Assembly: GCA_963575745.1 (NCBI GenBank)
Contig: CAUYUJ010007183.1
Span: forward strand, 5,001 to 48,464
Source: Prorocentrum cordatum
Taxonomy: Eukaryota; Sar; Dinophyceae; Prorocentrales; Prorocentraceae
Reading direction: 5' to 3'
DNA: 43,464 bases
The notes beneath the pieces were generated by a model, which was not told the origin of the DNA, did no database searches, and saw only the letters and a program-made list of their open reading frames with translations. The position numbers were made by a program, and so were the translations under genes. This document shows positions 29,210 through 38,700 of the stretch, piece after piece (the first letter of the stretch is position 1; the number at the start of each line of letters is the position of its first letter).

Positions 29210-29386
29210 TCCTCCTCCGCCTCCTCCCTCCTCCTCCTCCTCCTCCTCCTCCTCCTCCTCCTCCTCCTCCTTCTCCTCCTCGCTCCTCCTCCTCCTCCTC
29301 CTCCTCCACCTCCTCCTCCTCCTCCTCCTCCTCCTCCTCCTCCTCCAACGTTCTCCTCCTCCTCCTCCTCCTCCTCCGCCTCTTCC
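29210..29386 (+). repeat. (CTC)n tract directly before the LINE-B leader
   Basis: About 175 bp of CTC ending CCGCCTCTTCC one base before the relict SL. If transcribed, it would form a polypyrimidine tract next to the SL-LINE junction. Confidence 0.9.
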
Positions 29387-29408
29387 TCCGTAGCCAGTTT
29401 GGCTCAAG
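29387..29408 (+). other. Relict dinoflagellate spliced-leader sequence
   Basis: TCCGTAGCCAG then TTTGGCTCAAG: 21 of 22 bases match the conserved SL, with T to G at SL position 11. An ATG follows immediately (29409). The neighbouring SL copy at 20230 differs at position 12, so the two are independent variants. Confidence 0.85.
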
Positions 29409-29557
29409 ATGCGTGCACTTGGGGGCTCCGCGCCTCCGTGCCTGACTGGAAGCTGCTATCCCGCAGCAGTGCCAGGGCTGTTCAGCCCAACGACCGTTTT
29501 TGCGAGGGCCGGTCCGCCCCACCCGCTCGCCTGCACTCTCAGTGAGTCGCAGTCTTC

Positions 29558-30553
29558 ATGGGAGGAAAGAAGTATGGCCGTGCTTGGAGCAGATGTGAGG
29601 GCTGTAAGAATTGGATCTAGCACTACAAGCTCATCGCCCAGGATTGCTACTGCCAGTGTGGACACAAGGTCCAGCTGTGGTCGCCATGGAACGACGCGCC
29701 CAAGGGCCGCCCAGGCTCAGACACGACTAGTGACAAGCATATGCGCGACCTCCTCAAGGCCACCGATCTTCCCATTGCAGTGGCGGAAGCGATCAAGACT
29801 TCGCTGCAGTCGCAGGAGAAGAAGCCACCTCCTACAGATGCTTGGGAGGCGGCGCAGAAGGCCAAACAGGAGTGACGCAGTGAGCAGGCTGCTCAGAGGG
29901 CGGCGGCGGAAGTGCTACGGGCCCGCACCGACCTCGAGACGGCCTCGGAAGCGCACGCGGCGAACATTGAGGAGCAGGCTGCAGCTGAGACGGCCTACCA
30001 GCAGGCTTTTTCGACTCTGCAGAAAGAGCAAGCCCGCGATGCGCCCCAGCGGAACAATATCATCGTCATCGATTACGACATCTTCGAGACCGCGGACCTT
30101 GCGGACATGGACGAGGGTGAGAGGAATACCTTCACGGAGTACAAGACGCAGTTCGACGCGGCTCGGCCCCAGCTGGGGTCCGCGGTGCAGAAGCTGCAGG
30201 ACCTCATGGAGTCCATCCAGCGCTTCGACCAGGAGCGCGCCGCCAAGAGGAGGCGGGGCCAGGAGGGAGGAGGCGGCGCCATTGATGCGCTCGCGGGCGG
30301 TGCGGGTTCGGGGGCCCCCGAGCCTGCAGCCGTCGGCGCGGCCGCGCCTGCGGCCGCCCCCCCCCCCCCCCAGCCTTCCAAGGCGGCGGCCCCCCCTCCA
30401 GCCGACGGCGAGCGACTCAAGACCTTGGCTGCTGAGTCGCTCCGCCAGGCCGCTGAGCAGGCCAAGCCGGCCCAGCCTAAGCCGCCGCCTCCCAAGGCAC
30501 CTGGCGCGGCTTCTGGCTCTGGCGCTCCTGCTCGCGTCGCTCCTCAGGGGTAG
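29558..30553 (+). pseudogene. LINE-B ORF1 (zinc-binding, gag-like) with two in-frame stops
   Basis: One frame of 332 codons from ATG 29558 to TAG 30551-30553, interrupted by TAG (29618-29620) and TGA (29873-29875). It starts MGGKKYGRAWSRCEGCKNWI and, after the first stop, continues HYKLIAQDCYCQCG, giving a C-x2-C ... C-x-C zinc-ribbon-like cluster. An Ala/Glu/Gln-rich stretch follows (about 29880-30050, probably coiled coil), then an acidic segment, then an Ala/Pro/Gly-rich tail. LINE ORF1 proteins bind element RNA. The first stop falls inside the zinc motif, so a full product would need readthrough. Confidence 0.6.
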
Positions 30554-31547
30554 CGGTGCTCATCCTGCTGCAGCCGAGCCTGAATTGGAGGCCCAGGTGT
30601 TCTTCGCGAACATCACTGAATGGGGCCCGCAGGGTGGGCGTCGCCTGGGAAGAGCTGCCAGGTCTTGGCTATGGTCGGGACGCGCATATCTCAGGCCAAG
30701 CAGCAACAGGAGTTTCTCAGGCTGGATAAGGATGACTGGCGATCCTCGAAGTGCTATGCGGCCCCGACAGGCCGCCCGGCTGACGGCACGACGGGGGGGC
30801 GAGATGGTGCTAGCCCGCATGTCTGTTGCTGCCGCCACCGTCGACGCCATGCGCCATCAGAGCCGACAGCTGTACGCAGTGGGCCCCTGTCACGGCTTCG
30901 CCCCCATGACGTGGTATCGCAAGACGGGGGACCTCGTGGCCGTCGCGTTCTACATCGAGCCGCGCGACTCGATCGCGGGGCCAGCGCACGGGCGCAATGT
31001 AGCGCTCACTGCCTTCTTAGACATGTTGGCGGATCCCTGGATGGTGCTCGCTGACTGGAACATGTCACCTCGTCAGTTAGCGCACAGTGTATACCCTGAG
31101 GTACCTTGGGCGGCTCAATGCGGACTTGAAGTGGGTGCAGGTGAGTCTCAGCCTTGGCGGTATCAGGCCCTGGTTATTCCCGCAGAGCTTCCACGCCCAC
31201 AGCGACCACGGCGCTGGGCGGGCCCTGCCAGTGAGATTTCTTTGAGGAAGATGGCGGCGCTGGAGAAACGACGAAGCCAGCTACCCGACGAACTGCACGA
31301 CGCATTCCTGGAGGTGTCGCAGGACGCGGAGGATATTGAGGCCCCGGCGGTGCTGGCCGCGGCGGACGTCGACTACGTGAGCGGGGTCGACTTCTCCATC
31401 CCCCTCGACCTGTGGAGGCAGCGCCAGGATGACATGAGCGACCCTTTGGACTGCTACGAGACGGCTGGGCCCCCTGAGAAGGCGCGCTCGCCCGCCAGGG
31501 AGGTCTCGCGCGCTGGAGGGGGCCCCGGAACTTTCTCTTGGGAATGA
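30554..31547 (+). pseudogene. LINE-B endonuclease (APE-type) remnant
   Basis: Matches the endonuclease/exonuclease/phosphatase fold used by LINEs to nick target DNA. Seen in order: FFANITEWGP (Asn motif), GEMVLARMSVAAA, PMTWYRKTGDLVAVAFYIE, GRNVALTAFLDML, and the D-x-N motif in MVLADWNMSP (about 31040-31070). Two frameshifts (near 30650 and 30800) cut the N-terminal half, and the catalytic Glu is not found at the expected place (AMVGTRIS). After LAHSVYPEVPW about 60 expected residues are missing; the frame rejoins at CGLEVGAGESQPW and ends at a TGA at 31545-31547. It is presumably inactive. Confidence 0.55.
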
Positions 31548-31674
31548 CGACGGCGGTGCAGGGCACCCAGCTGGCACAGGTGGTGAAGGACGCGCAACTG
31601 GTGCAGTAGGGGGGGGGGCCTGAGCCCATGCGGGTGGGCAAAGGTTTTCAATCGGGGGATCTCCCCCTCCCCCC

Positions 31675-32622
31675 TTGGAGCTGTTCGGCGAGGTCGGCTC
31701 GATGAATGCTGGCTCTGATCGCGACAGCTCCGAGGATGTGGAATGCCCCTTGCCCAGACCTCGTGCTCGACGCGGGGGCGAAAAATATGCTCCGGGCCCC
31801 GCGGGCCCTGGAGCTGCCAGGGCGAATTCGGCCCACCAGAGGCCGCGTGATCAGCAGTCTTGGGGGCTACCTCTTCATTTCTTGCACGGGAGGGACACTG
31901 AGGCGACTGCGCGCGCATCTAATCATCATGCTAAGTGGATGAGCTCATCTGAGAAGGTGGTCTTGCAACATCATGACATTCCGGACTCGAAGCAGGCCGG
32001 CCACAGGGGGCGAGATGGAGGCGCGCGCATTACTTGGAAGCAGACGTCGGCTACCCTTGGTCGCGCACACATGAAGCATGAACCTGCCGAGTGGTGGGCT
32101 ATCGCGTCGACGCTCGTAAGATCTCGGCGCTGTGCAATCATCAGAAGCATTGGGTCTTTGAATCTCAACTTGACGATTCTGCAGCGACGGATCGCAGACA
32201 TGGAGGCTAAGCGAGATAAGTTGTTGCCGAAGGTGGAAGAGGATGATGTCTTCAGGTGGGCTGAGCTGTTGCGCGCTATCGCGGTGCTGGAGGACGACGA
32301 GCGGTCTGAGCTCATCGGTCGTGCGGTGGCTTGGGCAGGGCGTGCCGCTGCACGCGCCTCCTATCAGTCGAAGAAGAAGTACGCTGGCTGGCTGGCTGAT
32401 ACGTGGAAGGCTAAACCTGGAGTCTTGCATCGCCAGGTGAAGCCTCAGGAGCAGCGGCGCCTGGAGATCTACGCGAGTGGCAACGCCATCGCGAACCCCA
32501 CGGTCATCATGGAGAGTAAGAGACAGGAATGGGGGCGCGTTTGGCAGCCACGTGAGACTAAGCAGCAGATCCTGGACGCTCTGGATAAGGCTCGACTTTC
32601 GGATTCGAGAGGACCCTCCTGA
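31675..32622 (+). pseudogene. LINE-B region between endonuclease and RT
   Basis: An open frame of 315 codons. The first 130 codons are probably read out of frame. From about 32070 it reads as a helical linker (HEPAEWWAIASTLVRS, LQRRIADMEAKRDKL, RAVAWAGRAAARASYQ) leading toward the RT. The frame ends near 32620 and RT coding continues one frame over (EDPPEAISLGDLQRTL, then KANGVDMIGPRDVLR). No enzymatic motif lies here. Confidence 0.5.
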
Positions 32623-33651
32623 GGCGATCTCTCTGGGTGACCTCCAGCGCACACTACGCATCATGCCAGGTGCGAAAGCCAACGGAGTTGATATGATCGG
32701 ACCTCGTGACGTGCTACGACGACCTGAGGAAGCGCTGCAGCAGTACACGGGCCTACTCAACCTGATTGAGACCGGAGGAGCCTGGCCGCCCAAGTGATGG
32801 CCAGTCTTGCTGTGATGGCGCCGAAGATGGCAGGTGGTGATCGAGTGCTGGGGGCCCTTCCTCATATCGCTCGCACTTGGAGCCGTGGCCGAGGTGCCGC
32901 CTCGGACGCTTGGAGTGACGGATTGCATGACTTCTGGTGCACAGCGATGAAGGGCTCCTCGGCTTTGTCTGCGGCGCTCCATCGCGCATTCTTGGGCGAG
33001 TCCGCGGTGGCTATGGGCTTGACCGTGGGCGCGCTGCTGATGGACTTGGCCAAGTTCTACGACCACTTGAAGTTGGCTCGCCTGAAAGAGGTGGGGTTCG
33101 ACGAGGACTTCCCTGCCATCTGCTTACTCTTAGAGGTCCAGCTCTTCCTCAGCCCGCGGAACTTGCGAGCACGTGAATGCATTGCTGAGCCTATATATGC
33201 ACTCTGGGGGATTGTGGCAGGGTCCCCGAGAGGAGTCATTAGAGCTCGCCTCTTCTTGCTCCCGATATTGGCGCATGCTCAGCGGCGTGCGGAGGGGGCG
33301 ACAATGTGGACCTTCGCGGATGATACCGTGGCGGGGTTTGAAGGCACAGCACGATCGGTCTTGCAGCAGTTGACCAAGGCCGGTGGCGAGTTGAAGTCGG
33401 CACTTGATCATGCTGAGCATTCCGTCTCCGACAAGACTGCGGTGCTCTCGAACAACAGGCAAGTGCGAGAGCGATCGGGGCCCAACCTACGTCGTCGAGG
33501 AGCCCCTGTCTCTGCGACGACTACGGTCACGGACCTCGGCGCCGACAGGGCGGCGCGCGCGCGAAGGGCCCAGAAGAAGTCGGGGGAGCGCGCACGAGCG
33601 GCCTCCACCAGGACAAAGAAGATCGCGCGCATGAGGAGCACTGCGCAGTAG
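32615..33651 (+). pseudogene. LINE-B reverse transcriptase core
   Basis: Copies element RNA into DNA at the nicked target. The entry region (KANGVDMIGPRDVLR) is in one frame to about 32795; from 32794 a 285-codon frame holds the core. In this frame MAPKMAGGDRVLGALPHIAR is near residue 9, motif A DLAKFYDHL near residue 83, motif B GIVAGSPRG near 138, and motif C FADDT near 173 (the two Asp of the active site). KSALDHAEHSVSDKT corresponds to motif D. All catalytic residues I can place are intact, but the frame is cut off from both neighbours. The C-terminal 60 residues are Arg/Ala-rich. Confidence 0.65.
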
Positions 33652-34594
33652 GCTCGCATCGCCAAGGGTCTGTGGGCCACTGGTTCACTCCCCCAGGGAG
33701 TGCATGGCCATCAGGTTCGAGGGCTCGCTCGACGCGCTCTACTTCGATGGCGTCGACAGGCGGCAGCTGCGGCCACTGGTCAGGCAACGGGTCGCTGCAT
33801 CGCGACTCTCTTGGGGGTCACTTTTGCCGGAGCCGGCCCTGGAGTCCAGCTTCGCGTGCAGTTGTTTCGACAGTGGGTTCGGTTCTGGCAGGGTCAGCCG
33901 CACCTACACCAGCAGATTCGACCGACTTGGTCGTTGCTCAAGACCTAGCGCACCATGGCGGGCCCGAAGATCTAGTCACATGTTACATGACCTACGGGTG
34001 CAACGATTGCGACATTGTTGGAAGCTGGCTGGGATTCCAGAGCGGCTGACTGCTGGCAACGCGTGCATGATGAATACTTGGAGTCATGGAGACTCCCAGA
34101 TGATGGAGTTGAACTAGTCGACCTCGACTACGAGTCCGTCCTCGACGATTTCAGCGACGACCTCCAGAGCAGGCCCTGGGCGACGGCGAAGGCGCACGAG
34201 CACGGTGCCTCCCTCGCCTCGGGAGCTGACCTGGTCACGATCAAGATCGAGCAGCGGAGGTTCTTGCCGAGGGGGAAAATATCATCTTGGGCTTTGAATA
34301 GCTGTGTTGTCTCAGGGGGTCAGTGGACTCGAGAGCCCCATCCATCAGGCTGGGTATCAGGTCAATCGTCTGCCATCGAGGACCTCCCCACAGACTCTGG
34401 AAGCGCTTGGCTAATGAGTGCCCTGAGGCTTCTGCCATTGATCACCTTGTGCCCCAAGCGCTCGCGGGTCTGGGGCAGGACCCAGCTCATTGGCTTAGAG
34501 GTGTGCCTCGCCTTGCCTCCGCTACTCCGTCTTTTGCCTCGTGGGGCGGGGGTGGGGTGGAGTTGGTGGGTCCTGACGATGAGGGTCGGCCTCA
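33652..34594 (+). pseudogene. LINE-B post-RT region
   Basis: Scattered across three frames: GVTFAGAGPGVQLRVQLF and LHQQIRPTWSLLKT in one, then GCNDCDIVGSWLGFQ, WQRVHDEYLESWRLP and DDFSDDLQSRPWATA in others. The order and composition fit the stretch between RT and RNase H of dinoflagellate LINEs. Nothing catalytic is expected here. Confidence 0.45.
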
Positions 34595-35181
34595 GTGGGA
34601 AGCCTGCAGAGGCCCCATGGGCGCCTCACTCTGTTCGGGGCCGGCTCTGGAGGAGCCTTTTCAGATGATCCTCGGAGGCGCCGATGTGATTGGTCGGTTG
34701 CGGTGCTCACCCCAGACGAGGCCGGTTTGTGGCGAGGCCACTTTGGCTTCTTCGGCCCGCTCGAAGGTAGACGGCAGACGGTGCCACGTGCTGAATTGCT
34801 TGCGTTTTGCACTGCGGTTGAAGAAAAAGCACGGGGCCTCTAACGTTTGTGACCGACCATAAACCTCTCCTCGATGGATGGGGTCAAGGTTGGGCTCGGA
34901 TGCCTCCTGGAGCTTGGACTCGGCGCTTCAAGAACGGGGACCTCTGGGCCAGGCTTCGCAGGGCCTTGGAGCAAGAACCTGGGCGCGACGCGCCCTTGGC
35001 GTGGGCCCCGCCCCACCGGGATGAGACGCCAGGGGCCATGGCCAACTATTTTTACGCATGCGGTAATATTGTGGCAGATGCATGGGCTGGCAGAGGAGCC
35101 GCCAAGAATTGGGCCGCTGCGTGCCATCCCATTCCGCGCGCAGATCAGTGGGAATGCGACATCGGCCCTTGTCCGCGCTAG
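34595..35181 (+). pseudogene. LINE-B RNase H remnant
   Basis: RNase H removes the RNA strand after first-strand synthesis. One frame (34595-34843) reads LFGAGSGGAFSDDPRRRR then GRRQTVPRAELLAF; the Glu motif is present, but the first catalytic Asp is replaced (LFGAG where a TDG-type motif is expected). The next frame (34849-35181) gives FVTDHKPLLDGW, with the third acid, and YFYACGNIVADAWAGRGA, the terminal N-x2-AD motif. A one-step frameshift at about 34845 separates the two. Confidence 0.6.
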
Positions 35182-35224
35182 AGCGAGGACCATCGCCAAG
35201 AGCATTGGCTCCGACAGTGTTTTG

Positions 35225-35306
35225 CGGGGGGGGGGGGGGGGGGGGGGGAGGAAGAGAGTGATAGAGGATGAGAGAGAGAGAGAGGGAGAGAGAGATAGAA
35301 AGAGAG

Positions 35307-35379
<73 letters not shown>

Positions 35380-35395
35380 AGAGAGACCGGACAAG
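35225..35395 (+). repeat. Poly-G and (GA)n microsatellite between two LINEs
   Basis: A run of more than 20 G followed by about 140 bp of GA. LINE-B ends just before it on the plus strand and LINE-C ends just after it on the minus strand. Confidence 0.9.
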
Positions 35396-35399
35396 TAGG

Positions 35400-35751
35400 C
35401 GGACCAGGGTCCGTCCGCGAGGCGCACTGCGGTGCGACAACCCGCAAACACTATTAGCGGCGGTGCAGCCTTAAGATACGAGGGCGGGCAACAGACCCCC
35501 TCCCCCGGCGCATTGCGTCTGAAGCTACGGACGGCGGACAGACTGTGAAGATCTCACGTGTCAGACCGCGTGACGAAGAAGGCCCCAACAAGAAAGGCGA
35601 CGTGCGGACACGTGGCTAGGCGGCTTGGCAGACCGCCAGTTGGGCGCTTGGCCGCAGCGCGGCGCGCAGGGACGGGGCACCCCCCGCCCCCACGCCCTGA
35701 CACCGTGGACGCGGGGCCACGCGTGCACACGGGCAGGCAGAATGGCGGAGA
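35400..35751 (-). other. LINE-C 3' untranslated region
   Basis: Unique sequence from the stop codon to the TC/GA microsatellite (minus orientation). No poly-A tail is seen. The element ends in or at the microsatellite. Confidence 0.5.
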
Positions 35752-38700
35752 TTAGCGCGGGGCTCCAGGCGGAGCGCCGCGGAGCGATGACAGCATAGCA
35801 TGGAGGGTGAGTGGCGGCGCAGCACCATCGGGCGGGGGTGTAAGCAGCTCGGCGAAGGCACGACCGGCGCGGTGGAGGCGCTGGAGCAAAGGGCCTTGAC
35901 GGGCTTGGGCAGCGGCAAGGTCGGCGGCGAGAGCTGCGCACCTCTGCTGGAGAGCGGCCGTAGACTGGGACAGCTCGGCTTCGCGGTCGGTGCGGGGCGG
36001 CTGCTCTGTGCCCGCGGCCGCGGGCCTCGCGGCGGGGACGAGGTCATCGGTGCGCCTGGCCAGGTGGTGGACAAGCGCGGTGCGGCGGTCCGTGCGCTGG
36101 CGGCCGTCGCCGTGGCGAGGCGACTGGAGGGTGTCGCGCGGTCCCAGGGCTGAAGCCGCTGGGGCCACGCCCCATGAGGACGGAGGAGCCGCAGCCTCGC
36201 AGCCTGCAACAGTAGGAGCGTGGACGGGGCGCGACGGCCTGACTGGCTCAGTGCCCTGCGGGGGGGCTGAAGCCGCCCCCGCGGGCTGGCGCTGGTGGGG
36301 GGACGGGGTTGGTGGCACGGAGGGACCAATCATGATGCCGTGCGAGGGCTCAGAGGTCGGCCGCGTGACCGGGTGGCGACTCGATGAAGCGGCATCGTCG
36401 GCAGCGTGGGGTGTCGGCGGGACGTCGTCTATGCTGCCACCCAATCCGAGGGGATCATAAAAGTCCTCGTCGGCGTCTTGGAGGTGAGCGACGTCATCAT
36501 GTGGGTGCGGTGCCGCTCTCGGTGGCGGAGTCGAGGTGGGCGTCGTGCGGATGCCCGACGGGGCAAGGTTGGCGCTGGCTGGCCCGTCGTCCAGGAAGTC
36601 TAGTCCCCCGCCGAAGCCGAACGGGTCGTCCTCCTGTTCGTCGTACATCGCCCGTTGGGCCTCGGCCCAGAGCTCGTCCGGGTTCTGCGGGATGTCTGGT
36701 CCAGCCGCGGGTGGTGCCTGGTCCGACAGCAGGGGGTTCGGTTCCATTTTGCTGAGTTCAGCCGCTGTAAACCCAGCCCTGCGGTGTGGGAGCGGCAGAG
36801 TACGGTGTCTGCGCTCGTAGATGGCGACAGCGACCCCGTGAAGCACGGTCGCTTGGCGATGTCGTGTTTTGGCAGCTTCAACGATGTCGTCGGGGAGGTT
36901 GTGCGTGCGTGCCGCCGCTGTGGCAAGGGCGTCGGCCTGACGGTTGAACTCCTCCGCGATGGGCCCGATGAGCCCAAGGTCGATGCCCAGGTCTCCCAGG
37001 TGGCTGGCGACTTTTTCGACGCGAAACATGTCGGGCTTGGCCATGACACATCGGTGAATCATTGCCCAGAGCTCAGCGTGCGTGCCCTGCGGCGCTGGTT
37101 GTCCGTCGATGATGCTTTGGAACCCATCGACCACCGCCTGGTTTTCCACGAAGACGTGCACGGGCCGTTCGGCACGCGCCGTAAGGTGGACGATGGCAAG
37201 GGTCTCCGCAATCTGGGCGTTCTGCGTTAGGCCGTGAACGCGTGCACTGTAGTTCATGCGGTGGTCGATGCCGTAGTAGACGCCGTAGCCCGCTCGTGCT
37301 AGGAGTGGGATGGCTTGGTTGGTGCACGCACCGTCCGTGGCAGCATAGACCCATGTCCATCCAGTGTCGTTGTCAAGGTAGGTGGTGTAGGTGTCCTGGG
37401 CTGAAGCCGCAGGATCACCCTCAGGGGGGGGCCGCGGGATGGGCTGTGGCAGCGGGTCCCTCGCGAGGTCGGCCTGCAGGTCGAGGAGGGCTGGGTCTTC
37501 GTCGAAGAGCCCGCAGTGTCTTGTGTGCGGCGGAAGACGGGCCCACTGGTCGTCACTGATGAGGGTGGTGAGAGGAATTCTTTCTCGGGCCCAGCACTTA
37601 CAGTCGCGGACAGTGTGCTCCTGAGTTTCCTCTTCCTCGTCGCAGTAGCGGCACATGGGGCTGGGGTCTGCCGACGTGTTGGATCGGGATCGTCGCTGTT
37701 GGGTGTGGTCCCCGCCCGACAGGTAGTTCAGGAGGAGCGCCAGCTGCCAGGCAGTGCATTTGGCTGCTCCTTTGGTTCGCGCGAGCCACGTGCTGGCGAA
37801 GAGGTCAAGGCCCTGTCTGACCGAGGCGAGGTAGCCAAGGTCGTGTCGCCGTGGCTTGATCTTCCGCAGAAATGCCCTGCGTTGTGAGGCCCGCAGCATG
37901 TGCAGGAAGGCGTTTTGGGGTAGATTCAGCCAGCTGATCGGGCAGCCCCAGTCATCGTACATGATGCCAAATGTGGGCCAGGTCCATCGGAGCTGCTGGA
38001 GCGACTGGACGAGTCGCCCGACGGGTCCTCCACCAAACATGGTCTGGACGTGGTGTTGGAGGTCTCTGGCGAGCCCGCAGAGTGTAACGTCGCGGTTAAC
38101 CTGTCGCCGCAGGCACAGGAATGCTTCACGCTGCGTGATGGCGTCGATCTCAAGGGCGTGTCCCGGCACGCACACGGCCATGAGAGTCCAGAACTCGACC
38201 CACTTGTTCCCCTTGGGGCGGATAGCCGCCTTGAGGGCGTGGTTGTAGGCAGTCTTGGCTGGGCCTGATGGTGCTTGGATGTCGGTGCCCGTGGTGCAGA
38301 CGCTGGCGGCCAGGGATCGGGCGTGCCGCGCCTTGATAAGCATCGGCGACGGGAGCTTGCCAATGCGCGGCAGGCGGATAGTCGCCCTCCGCACACGGGC
38401 GTCTGCGGTGGCCGTGAGGTTAAGCGCGGCTGGAGCCGGCGCTGCCTCGGCGTTGATGTAACTCCCGACGAGCTTGAAGGAATCGACCACTCGGAGGGGG
38501 CGATCCGCCAGTGTGAGCTGGGTGACGGCGGCGTGCAGCTCATCGGTGAGCGCCCACCCTGCCACTTTACCAGGGTGAATGCGTTGACCGGAGAATCGGT
38601 CAAACTTGGCGGTTTCGTCGAGAGATTTCTGCAGCTCAGGAGCGGTGTGGGTAGTGGAGTTGCTGTCGTCAACGAAGGTAGTGCTGAGTGATCGAGGAAC

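Larger units (their letters stand above)
29387..35220 (+). mobile_element. LINE-B: SL-tagged, frameshifted LINE
   Basis: A 5.8-kb non-LTR retrotransposon remnant on the plus strand: relict spliced leader, ORF1, endonuclease, linker, reverse transcriptase, post-RT region and RNase H, in the usual order. Several frameshifts and in-frame stops make it a pseudogene overall, although the RT core is still open. The 5' flank is a CTC tract and the 3' end runs into a poly-G/(GA)n tract, so the exact 3' end is uncertain and no target-site duplication could be found. Confidence 0.8.

Noticed and set aside
29558-30553. Stop-codon reassignment to explain TAG and TGA in LINE-B ORF1
   Set aside because: Frameshifts elsewhere in the same element show ordinary decay, and LINE-C uses normal stops.
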